Source of the DNA: Tanytarsus gracilentus
Lineage: Eukaryota > Arthropoda > Insecta > Diptera > Chironomidae
DNA: 64,000 bases
Direction of reading: 5' to 3'
NCBI GenBank assembly: GCA_038502055.1
Contig: JAXRKN010000035.1
Span: 872,501-936,500, forward strand
Shown: in pieces, positions 1 through 9,900 of the stretch
How the letters are laid out: each line of letters begins with the position of its first letter
Position numbering within the stretch: position 1 is the stretch's first letter
Notes under the pieces: generated by a model
What the model was told of the DNA's origin: nothing
Seen by the model: only the letters and a program-made list of their open reading frames with translations
The model's database searches: none
Translations under genes and position numbers: made by a program

Positions 1-491
1 AAAATTAAGCTTTAAAAATTCTAAAGTGAAGAAAAAAGTTAAAAGTTTTTTAGAATTCTAAAATTAAAAAAAAATTAAAGTTTTTTCCAAGTTTTTTAAA
101 ATCTTAAATTAAAAAAATTTATTTTAAGTTTTTTAAAATTTTAAATCTATAAAAAAAAATTAAATGTCAATAAAAATTTTTAAGATTCAAAAATTCAAAA
201 AAAATGTTTTTAAATCAGTTCAATAACTTTAATAAAGATCAAAATCCAAACAATTAAAAAAATGAGTTCTTACTTACTGACCTATATATATTTCATTTAC
301 TCTTGCTTCAACATAATACAAAAATTTCTTATCATCGCCGCAATTCAGCAACAAAGTCACGAGATGAGGAAAGTAATTGAAAGTACAATGTCAACGGAAT
401 TTAAATGGTTTAATTATAAATTACTTGAAAGTTCATTAATCTTTTGCAGCATGATCAATTTTTAATACTTTCGCTTTTTTGTATTTCAAAA
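1..491. other. AT-rich intergenic DNA
   Basis: Very AT-rich sequence. A 67-codon open frame at 262-465 has no family motif and no splice context. It lies downstream of the 3' end of the first lipocalin gene. I see no gene, RNA or repeat here that I can support. Confidence 0.5.
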
Positions 492-1450
492 CTAAACAAA
501 ATTAGCAAAGTTACAATTTTTTTGACTAATTTCGTTTAAATTAAATATCGACAGTGAATTTTCGTGTAAAATTTTGAGTGCTCGATGAAGTGTCTGAGGA
601 TTTAAATATTTTTGTCGACTTAAAATGCTTATCGAGTATTTTTCGTGTTTGCATGAGTAGAGTAAGGCATATTCTGAGTAAATGACATCGAGAACGGTGT
701 AAGTCATTTTGAGATCAGCTGAAATAATTTATTTTAATTAATTAAATATTTTAAATAATTTTTAACTCACGAACTGCGTAATAAAGTATGTCAAATCCTT
801 TTGCAACCTCATCAACTACAGCTGAACCCAAATATCGAAGTAAAAGACCTTTCTTACTAACAAAATTCGTTATTAAATGAACTTCTTCCTCTTTCAGCTC
901 TGTTGATTCTTCATGTGTTAAAAAAGTTGTCCGAACACATCTCGAATCGGGATTGAATTCATTTTCATATCCGTAAATTTCGAACCTTTTTAAAGTGTAT
1001 TTGAAATTTTAGAAAAAAAAATTAAAACATTTTTATGATGGATTTTAAAATAACCGGTTATTTATGTTAAAACCGTTTCAACATAACCGGTTATAATAAT
1101 TTTAACTTAATCGGTTGTAACCGTTTTAACTAAACCAGCTATAACCGTTTTAAAACCGAAACGGTTATAACAATTTTAAAAGCCGAACCGGTTATAACAG
1201 TTTTAAAACCGTTTTCAAACCCGAACCGGTTAAAATCTTTAACATTTTAATTTTTTTACCATGTGCCATGCGCAAACTCTGTAAAATTAAATTCTTCAAT
1301 TTTCGGCTCAATTTCCTCTTCCGGACATTCTCGAACATCTTTTAGCCGGCCATGAACGTTCAAACTAAAAATCATCGTCACTAAAATTATTCTAGAAATT
1401 AAAAATTAATAATTTTAAGTTTGCAAGTTATTTTTTCACCTTCGAATCAT
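492..1450 (-). CDS. secreted lipocalin (ApoD-like), copy A
   Basis: Four coding exons on the minus strand: 1450-1440, 1391-1260, 985-771 and 718-492. All have GT-AG borders and the phases join to 194 residues plus stop. The start is the ATG at 1450; the hydrophobic signal (MIRRIILVTMIFSL) is split by the first intron after three codons. The lipocalin G-x-W motif reads GTWFEIYGY, with its Trp codon split across the second intron. The last exon carries the Y-x-x-LYSC strand and the ILSR arginine typical of the third conserved lipocalin region. Lipocalins of this type are extracellular barrels that bind small hydrophobic ligands; the ligand is unknown here. It is the last of three tandem copies. 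The 274-bp intron at 986-1259 contains an unusual repeat array. The family call is firm, the exact function unknown. Confidence 0.85.
1051..1235. repeat. degenerate AACCGGTTATAACCGTTTTA array in a lipocalin intron
   Basis: About nine imperfect copies of a roughly 20-bp unit centred on the palindrome AACCGGTT, alternating with AACCGTTTTA. Four AACCGGTT palindromes are perfect, at about 1052, 1085, 1184 and 1223. The array sits wholly inside intron 2 of lipocalin A and is not seen in the other two copies. Confidence 0.8.
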
Positions 1451-1556
1451 TTTTTCGTGGTATTTAACGCACAGCTAAAATAATTTTAACAATCAAATGA
1501 TAAAATTTCAAGCTTTTATTTGAAAATTGTCAAAAATTATTTCGACATTAATTTTA

Positions 1557-2281
1557 TCAGAAATTTAACATCGGACAATCTTGTAAAGTTGGGACTAAAT
1601 AGAAGTTGGTCAATCCTTGTATGATGAGCTCTCGCAATGCCAAAGCTAAATGATGTTGGTCAATCGATGTTTTACGGCTTAAAATCCACACATTGTAATC
1701 CGTGTCGCACGTGTAGAAAATTGCATAATTTTGATAGTCGGTGTTGAGGACGTCAAAAAGTTTTGTTGCAGCTGAAAAAATGTATGAAAAATTTTAAAAT
1801 GATTTCTTAATTTAATTAAATATCAACCAACCCGGGTATGCCGGATAATTTGCATAAAAACTTCCCGGCTCCAACTCAACTGCAGTTCCCATCATTTTAA
1901 TTTCAATTCCATCAATTCTTTTATATTTTTTAAACAACGAAATTGTTGAACTTGAATTTGATGTTGAGAAAACATATCGAGTGCATTTGCTGTTTGCGGT
2001 TGAGTTCATCACTGACGAATAAAGAACGAACCAAGTTCCTTTTAAATTTTTGAGGACCAAACTATCGAGATTGTTGACAGTTGGACAATCTTTGTTGATT
2101 TTTGATGATCCTTTATTTTTACCGATGGCTTTTGCTGCCGTTGAAAGATTTATGAGTGAGAGAAAAGTCAAACTTAAAATGCTGCAATTATTTATTTAAT
2201 TTGGAATTGAGAAAAAAATTAAATGAAAATTTTTAAACAATTTTTTTAAATCTAAAAAATTTCTCACAATTTTTTATCCAT
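1557..2281 (-). CDS. secreted lipocalin (ApoD-like), copy B
   Basis: Three coding exons on the minus strand: 2281-2268, 2181-1832 and 1771-1557, giving 192 residues. The first coding exon is only 14 bases (MDKK plus two bases of F); the signal peptide continues after the intron (FILSLTFLSL). The G-x-W motif reads LKGTWFVLYSS near residue 56. The last exon carries TDYQNYAIFYTC and WILSR, the second and third conserved lipocalin regions. It shares exon borders near the same motifs with copies A and C, so the three arose by tandem duplication. The proteins have diverged strongly outside the motifs, so they may bind different ligands. The donor at 1831/1830 (GTTGGT) is weak but is the only one nearby that keeps the phase. 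Confidence 0.87.
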
Positions 2282-2387
2282 TTTTTCCCCTCTCAAGTAA
2301 ACTTCACTAAATTAAATCAAAAATTACATTAAAAATTCAAAATAAATTTTATTTAGAAAATTAAATTATAAAGGAACAATTCGTAAG

Positions 2388-3144
2388 TTAGCGTCCACCA
2401 TAGCCAACATTATATCCACCCATGTCATGACTTTCGCAATTTTGATCGACATGCTTGAGGAAGAACTTCGAGAGTTGATTAAAGTTCACGACCTCCATTG
2501 CTTTCTGCATGAACATCGGATCGAGAACTCTTCGACGTCCCAAAATCCACAAATTTTGTCCATTCGCAATGCCGTAATAGTTGTTGCACGAAAAAATCAC
2601 CGCATAATTATTGTAATCCGTGTCTGATGTGGGTGGAGATGAAAAGAGTTAATGAAAGTGTTTGAAAGTGATTTAAAAAAATTTACCTAAAATGTTGTAA
2701 AACGCATTTGCCTTGGCTGAGAAAAAAAATTAAAATAAATCATTTAAAAAATATTTTATTCTCACGTGTTGCCGGAAAATTCACTCCCAAAACGCCCGAC
2801 TGAATGAGATTTGCCGATCCGAGAAATTTCTTCTCTTTACCGAAACTTTCGTGTTTGCTGAAAATGCTGAGTGCGCCGCCTCCATCGCGTGACCACGAAA
2901 AAGTTGTCGATGCGCAACGAAAGAGCGAGTCGGGATAGCTGCACATCAAGTACCAGTTGCCCAAAAATTGAGAAATATCAAAATTTTGCATCACTTGAAC
3001 GCGTGGACATTGCCCAAGGCCCGGCTTTTCGGCGTGAGTCGTTGCGATAAAATTTATGATTAAAATTGTCAAAAATCTAGAATTAAAAATTATTAAAAAT
3101 AATTTTGAAAAAATTTATGTGGAAATTTTTTACTTTTTGTTCAT
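2388..3144 (-). CDS. secreted lipocalin (ApoD-like), copy C, Gly-rich tail
   Basis: Four coding exons on the minus strand: 3144-3134, 3076-2766, 2716-2687 and 2623-2388, giving 195 residues. The third exon is only 30 bases (codes for KANAFYNIL) and is fixed by phase on both sides. The start exon codes MNKK and the signal continues as FLTILIINFIATTHA. Motifs: FLGNWYLMCSY (G-x-W region), DTDYNNYAVIFSC, and WILGRR where the usual Ser-Arg is Gly-Arg. The tail ends GGYNVGYGGR, which copies A and B lack. Copy C has one more intron in the same region than copy B. Extracellular ligand binding is inferred from the family; no ligand can be named. Confidence 0.87.
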
Positions 3145-4185
3145 TTTTTTCGATGAAATTTTTAAACCTCACACCGAAGAGTTTTGAGATCAGAATGAAG
3201 CGACGATTTGAAAAGTCAAAATATTTAAACTGAAATGTATGAAAAAAGATAATTTTTTGGAAAAAAGCCTTGAAATTTTTTTATTCATAAATTGGTTGTT
3301 AAAAAATTTCTCGCTTTTATGATTGAGTGATTGCGTTGCATGGTGTTTGATGGCTTGTTTTAGGTTTAATTAAACTTCATGCGAGTTTACTCGTGTTACG
3401 GCTTGGGTTTAATTTAAATGGTGACCAGCAATAAGTTTGTGATGTGTCACTCAAGAATTACATAAAAGACTTTTTTCGCGTACTAATTTTAAGCTGAGAA
3501 TTCTTGCATTTTGGGTCATGAAGATGAACGCATGACTGCGCGTGTAAATTACTGAATTAATGGTGACATTGACTCTTGGACATTATCAAAGGTAAAAGCG
3601 TTCATTAAAAAATTTAAATATTTAAAAATGTTAAAATTTGGAATTTTAAAAACTTAAAATTAAGAAATTTGAAAATTTAAAAAAAAAAGAAATTTAAAAA
3701 CTCAAAAATTTAAAAATATAAAATTTGGAAATTAAAATTTTTTATAATTTGGAAATTAAAAAATATAAAATTAGAAAGTTTGAATATTTAAAAACTTGAA
3801 AATACTAAAATTTAATAAATAAGAAATTTGAAAATATTATAAATTAGAAATTTTAAGATTTAAATTTTAAAAATTATAAATCTTAAAATATAAAATTAAA
3901 ATTTAAAAATTTAGAAGTTCAAAAATTCAAGAACTTAAAAATTAAAAATATAGTAAAATTTTTAAATTTGCCTTAAATAAATCAAAATTCATGAATTTAA
4001 TTCACTTTTTATGTCATTAGTTTTTTGGATTCAACTTTCAGGTTTCTTATTTCAAGGAAAAAATAAAAACTCGACCTTGAAAATTTATTTTTTAATAAAT
4101 GAAAAAATTCAATTTTAATAATTTTAAATTTTAAGTTTTACTTATAAGAAAAATTAAAAATGTTGCAAAAAAATGTTTCAAAACC
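3145..4185. other. intergenic DNA upstream of the lipocalins
   Basis: Contains the presumed promoter of lipocalin C on the left. From about 3600 to 3980 it becomes a low-complexity run of short AAATTT-type words. No coding signal was found on either strand. Confidence 0.5.
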
Positions 4186-4303
4186 CACACGTGGGTGTTG
4201 CCGCGTAACCCACTTGTAACAGATCGGTTTATGAAAAAAGAAATGTTCAATTGCACAAAAAATCAGACAGTCAATTTAAATTTTTAAAATCATTTATTTA
4301 TAT

Positions 4304-5005
4304 TCAGTCTTTTTTATATATCTTTGTGATGATTGGAAAGTGCAGAGAGAAATAGGAAGTGTAAACTTTGCTCTGTATATCATAATCTTTTAATTTTCCG
4401 AACACGCCGTCGATGCATGTTCCATTATAGGTTGTCGGTTCTTCCGGAGACAATAATTTAATTTCAAACTGTTGTTTCATGAACGAATTGAAGCTGCTTC
4501 CACTTTTGACATCATCATTAAAATCACCCATGATCAAAACATTATCAAAAATTTCAATCAATGCTATATGTGACTCCATGGTTTCAATAAACAACTCTCG
4601 TTTGCATGTTGGATTTTTGTACACATTTAAAATTAACAAATTGTCACCAACTTGTACTGCAGTGATTTCACAGTGACCATTTGACTCTTTCTTATCGACT
4701 GCTGGTACTTCATTCACTACATTTTTGGTTGAATTTCTTCCATAGATTATAGTGCCGCGTCCATTGGAAATTGTCAATTTATTGCGTGTGAGTTCTGCGA
4801 AGTTTTCAATTTGATGCAGAACATTTTCATTGAGCCATGTTTCTTGAAAGAGCAACAAATCACTGCTAGAGTAGGTTGCGTCACACACAATACTTGAAAG
4901 GTGATAAGTTTGTTGGGGGCATGTTTTTGGTAAAGGGGCGAAGTATCTTGCACATGTAACTGGATCATTTCTTTGTCGACCCTGAGGGTGGCCTGTCAGT
5001 GTGTT
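4304..5005 (-). pseudogene. endonuclease/exonuclease/phosphatase-like domain, transposon remnant
   Basis: A 233-codon open frame without an ATG; a stop bounds it at 5006-5008 on the minus strand. Motifs of the APE1/LINE endonuclease fold appear in order: LLLFQETW (metal-binding Glu), GRGTIIYGR, LIMGDFND (catalytic Asn and Asp), TYNGTCIDGVF, and SLHFPI near the C-terminus. The last motif is normally SDH, so the catalytic Asp appears replaced by Leu, which argues against activity. The N-terminal part (PQGRQRNDPV and following) has no domain I recognise. No neighbouring polymerase frame was found. It is most likely the fossil of a transposon protein rather than a host gene. Confidence 0.65.
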
Positions 5006-5039
5006 CTATCTAAAATCCGAGAGTGAGTTTGGGCGGGAA

Positions 5040-6140
5040 TAAAAAGAAAAATGGGACATAGACTCTTTTGCTGGTGGATTTCTTTGTTGTCTTTTGAGCA
5101 TTATGATCGTAGGTGGGTTTGTTTTGTGTCTGGGGCTGTGTTTGTGTTGTGTTGTGGATATGGGTTTATGCTTGGTGTCGTGTGGGCTGTAGGAATGTGG
5201 GTGGTGGTTCAAATTGTGGGTTCGCGTTATGGGTGGATGGGTGTTTGTTCGGGGAAGATACCCTGTGGAGTTTTTTTCTTCTGTCTTAAATAAAGAAAAT
5301 ATTGATTTGGGGTATGTGCTGGGGTGTCTTTTTTGTGGTTGGGTGGATAGGGGTGGTGGGCTTTGTTTGTTTGTTGTGGGGGCTGGGGTGGTTTGTCTGT
5401 GTTTGTGGTGGGGGGTGTGGGGTGGGGGGGGGGCGTGGGGTGGGTGATTTGGGGTTTGGGGGGTTTTTTTTGTGGTGGTGTTGATGTGAGATAAATTGGG
5501 GTATAAGTTGAGGTAGGTTTGTTGTATTTGTGGTTTTGATTTGTGTGAAATGTGGTGTGATGATGAAAGGGTCCGTTTGATGTTTTCTAATGAGGTTGTT
5601 TGTTAAAATATTATTGTTTGTTTGTTGGGTGTTGCCGTTTGCTGAAGGCTTCTTGTCTAGGGTGTTTGTGTGGAAGTATTTGCGTTGTTCGGTTCATGGT
5701 CGGGGTCTTGTTGTCGGTTGGTTTCTTGCTTGCTCAAGTTCATCTGGCTCAGAGCGTCGATTCTGATGCTGAGAAGTATTTGCGACTTGTTCAACGGCTC
5801 TCACATCTGGATCAGAGCGTCTTGTATGTCGCGTTGGTTTTTGCTTGCTAAATGTTATGGTGGGGTGTGGTTTGTTTGTTTTAATGTTATTTTTGTGTGT
5901 GGTTGGTGGGTTATCTTTGTCAATTTTGGATGGAAGATAGATGTTTGAATGGTTTTGGTGTGTGGCTTGGGGTGTTATCTTTTTGTTTGGATGGGTCGGT
6001 GTTGAAATGGTCTGGTGTGTGGGGGTCATGTGGACTAAAAATATTTGCTTGTTTGGCTTGGAGATAGGTGCTGAAAATGGTTTTGGTGTGTGGTGTGGCG
6101 GCCTGTGGTTCCTAATCCAAATGTTTGGTTGAGTTACGAT
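5040..6140. other. strongly G+T-skewed segment with G-runs
   Basis: The plus strand is almost depleted of C and of long A runs for about 1.1 kb, in contrast to the AT-rich flanks. Between about 5370 and 5480 there are many runs of 3 to 10 G, able in principle to form G-quadruplexes. Open frames on either strand here (for example 5694-6212 minus) are by-products of the skew and have no domain. Two related stretches of about 70-80 bases (5671-5737 and 5773-5850) begin GAAGTATTTGCG and end TTGCTTGCT, so part of the segment is a degenerate tandem duplication. Confidence 0.7.
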
Positions 6141-6433
6141 CCCATGGATAGTGAAAAATGGATTTTGGTGTCTGTGGCAGCCATAGGTACGCTCGAAAAA
6201 TATGTATGTCAATGTTCTGGTAAGTTAGAATAATGATCGTTTGGCATCACGGTTCAAGATCCAGGATATAGAGAAAATTTGTATGAAAAATGGACGTTAT
6301 GGCCGTCCATGGCACGACCATAGGTCATGACTCAAAAAATAGTCAGTGCCTGCACATTTAGACCCTAAGAGCTACCATCTGGCGAAAACTAGAAGTCTCT
6401 AGCTGGTCCAGGGACCGAGATCTCGCTTGTGCA

Positions 6434-6491
6434 GACGGACGGACGGACGGACGGACGGACGGACAGACGGACGGACGGACGGACGGACGGA
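6434..6491. repeat. GGAC tetranucleotide microsatellite
   Basis: About 14 units of GGAC with one GGACAGAC interruption, directly before the candidate right terminus of the transposon. It is probably part of the element's end rather than an independent satellite. Confidence 0.95.
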
Positions 6492-6542
6492 ATCACGAGC
6501 ATATAAGCGTTACACCACTTTGTGGGTTACGCTAAAAATTCT

Positions 6543-6971
6543 GATTGCAATTATGGTGAAATAATTCTCGAAAACAATAACAAAAAAAATTTAACCCTGA
6601 ACATTGTTGCAAAATCTAGTTCATATTTAATGGTTTTCTTCACCGACGCGACGACCAATCAACTTTCATTCACTATCGTTTATTTATTTCCTTCGAATAA
6701 AATTTCTTCTTATGCTTTATCAAATTTGAATTAAAATTAAGTGGGGAGAAATTTCTTTTAACCAATGAAAAAATAAATAATGCAAGACTTTTCCTACTCT
6801 AAAAATAATTTTTCAAAAAAGTCGATGACAATAAAAGATGCAACCAGAACTGAAGTCAATCATTTTTATTCCTTTAAAGCTAAAACATTTAAATAAGTTC
6901 AACTGTGAATTTTTTAATTAAAATTCAAATGTGATTGCAAAAAAAAACGTTAAAAGTGTTTAAATGTGAAA
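6543..6971. other. intergenic DNA before the first LRR gene
   Basis: AT-rich; holds the presumed promoter and 5' leader of the gene starting at 6972. A 70-codon frame reaching into it from 6522 shows no domain. Confidence 0.4.
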
Positions 6972-9900
6972 ATGAGGTAGGAATTTTTTTAATTTTGTGA
7001 CGAATAATTTAAAAAGGTTGAAAAATTTTTTAGAACAACCTTGAAAATAAATTAAATCGACTTATTAAATTTTTCTCATAAAAATTTGAAATTTTTTTAA
7101 AAATAAATATTTAAATTTTTTTTTCTCCCAGGTTTCCTCAACTCTTCACATTAATTTTCCTTTCTCTGACTCCAAAATCATTTTCTTATCAAATCAAACC
7201 TTCAGTGACATTAAATTGCGCCTTCGAGAGCACCGACTACAAATCTGAAAGTTTATACACTTGCATCTCGAACGATTTCAACTCGGATAAGAAAAATACA
7301 AAAATTTCCGATGTTTTAATCATTGGAAATCACCAAGAAGGCGTATCGAACAAAAATGTTGAAGCTTTTTTCGTTGAATATCAAAATTTGGAATTTTTAC
7401 CTTCAAATTTATTTGAGTTTTTTCCTAACCTCGTAAAAGTTGAAATTTCGAGCACGCTTTTGCAGGAAATTGTTTGTAAAAATTTTTTAAATTTACATTT
7501 AGAGATTTTGAAACTCAACGACAATAAAATTAAAATAATCGACGGTCGAGCTCTCGAGGATCAAAATAATTTAAAGGAAATCTACTTGGATCACAACAAA
7601 ATCGAAGAATTACCAGACAATTTTTTTTCTTTCTCGCCAAATCTCGAAATAATCAACGTCGAACACAATCAAATAAAATCATGGAATGAAAACTTGCTGA
7701 AAAATCTCAAAAATTTAAAGGAAATTTACCTTCAAGACAACAAAATTGCGAAATTGGAGGCGAATTTTTTCAATCAAAATTTAAACTTGCAAATTGTCAA
7801 ATTGAAGGACAACATTAAGTGTGAAAATGGAGAAATTTTCATTGAAACTTTAAAGAAACTTCAAGCAGAGTCGGTCGATGAGATTTCGGAAATTTGTCAA
7901 GAGACTTTTATTAAAGGTGAACAAAATTTTCGATAATTAATTGTTTTAAATACTTTGAAATTTTTGCTATTTTTTCTTAATTATTTTCTAACGTATTTGT
8001 AATTTTTGAAACCAGTAGCGATTTGAAAATTATAAGTACGTTACAAATTTAAAACCCTACAAATGTTTTAAAATTTTAATTTTTAAATGATTTTCTCTAA
8101 AAACTCCCAGAACATCCAAACGACAACACGATCGAGGACATGAACTATCAAATGTCGATTCTCAACTCTGAAAATATCCACCTCAAAGACAGTCTCGAGA
8201 AAGAAATGGCAAACTACAAAGATTTGAGTCAAAACGTTGACGAATTAAAGCGCGAACTTGAAGAGAACAAAAGAAGCATCGCAAAACTTTCAATTCACAA
8301 TGAAGAGCTTTCAAAGTCAGTTAAAAACTACAAAAATTCGAATGTCACAAGCGCGGAAAAAATAAATTCATTAACGATTGAAAATTTGGAGTTTTCTAAT
8401 CAAATTCAATTACTCAAAGAAACAAACGCAAATATTTCAAGTTCATTCCAAGTTAAAATCGAAAAATGTCACCAATCCCTCGACGAAGCTCAAAGTCAAA
8501 ATAAAAACTGCTCGGACACAATCGACGCGCTCAAAAACGAGCAAGCGATCAATGGAATTCAGATGGATCAACGCAGAGATTTCGGCTTCGCGAGTGAATG
8601 CGAAAGATTCAAAACTGATTTTAACAATTGCGAAAATGATCTTTTAACTTTTAAACATCGCGAACAATCAACTTCAGATAAAAATATCGAATTGTCGCTC
8701 GACATCGAAACAATCTCAAATCAACTCATCAACTGTCAAAATTCAAATAATTCGTGCACGGACAGACTGAGCAATTTAAAAATGGAACACGACGACTGCA
8801 TGATGAACCACAGAGAGTGCTCAACACCTCAATCGTATCCAACCTGCAATGTCATCAACACAAAATACGAAGAGTGCGCTAAAACCGTTGAATTCTACAA
8901 AACCGAGCGATATAATTCGGTTTTAATTCGAGCCGATCACTGCGAAGATGAACTTCGAAACTATAAAAATTTAAACGAACGTTACTCAATGGAAATTATG
9001 CGACAATCGACTCAACTCGAAACGCTCCGATGCGAAGCTGAAAGCGTTAAAAATTTAGCGATAAAATTGAGGGCGATAATTGACTCGAGAAACACCGAAA
9101 TTGATATTTGTCTCGCAGAGTCGGAAACTTGCCAGACCTCAATTCGAAGTTATGAGAAGTTAGAAGCATCCTTCAGAAACCAAGTTCAAGTTCAAGAGTG
9201 TCCATGCGACAACGAGCAGCCTGACATCAATCAAATTGAAATCTACAAAAGAGTGAACGTGTCGCAGTCTGAGTATGTGCAGACTCTCTTGGGTCGCGCC
9301 GAAAATTGCTGCAATGAAGTTCAAGTTGAAAAGCGACAAATCTCAGAGTGCACAAAAAAAATTAATTTTCTCTCGCTTCAGGTCGAGGAGTACAAGAGTC
9401 GAATTGAGTTGAGTCAAAAAATGAATTTTACCTACGAGGAAAATGTCAAAAATTTAACTCACAAAGTTGAAGAATGCTTTAGTATGTGTCAAGAGTGTGA
9501 GACTCAAAATTTCACTTGCTGTCACGAACTGGATGTTGTAAACATTAAAACCGTCGAGTTGGAGAGTAAAATTAAAGTTCACGAAATCATGAATGAAACT
9601 TACATAAATCAGTCCAGCAACTACACGTCGCAAATTGAAGAATGCTACAACAACATTCACGAGCTTCAGAGCATCAACAGCACTTATGTGAGTGAAATCA
9701 GCTCGTTGAAAACAAAAATCAAAGAATATTCAAATCTAATCAAACTCCACGAAAGCATGAACTCAACCAACATCGAAAATATTAAGAATTTAACGCAGAG
9801 AATTCAAAACTATTCGAATGATTTGCACGCGTGTAAAAACACATCGATATCGATCATCCACAATCACACGTCGATCGCGAATAAAAACAAAGAGTTGACG

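Larger units (their letters stand above)
4186..6542 (-). mobile_element. decayed transposable element with endonuclease-like frame
   Basis: Base composition changes abruptly against the flanks. The interval carries a transposon-type endonuclease frame (minus strand, 4304-5005), a long G+T-rich segment and a GGAC microsatellite. Near the left end is GCGTAACCCAC (4203-4213) and near the right end its exact inverse GTGGGTTACGC (6532-6542). Each lies inside an imperfect palindrome, which I take as candidate termini of a 2.3-kb element. No reverse transcriptase, helicase or transposase domain is visible, so it is either non-autonomous or truncated. The class is undecided: a Helitron-like element with a C-terminal endonuclease, or a non-LTR remnant, are both possible. 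Confidence 0.55.

Noticed and set aside
262..465. 67-codon frame on the plus strand
   Set aside because: No motif, no splice partner, no signal peptide followed by a mature domain; typical chance frame.
5694..6212. 172-codon Pro/His/Thr-rich frame on the minus strand
   Set aside because: Composition follows directly from the CA-rich strand of the transposon segment; no domain.
6522..6734. 70-codon frame on the plus strand after the GGAC repeat
   Set aside because: Begins inside the candidate transposon terminus and shows no domain.
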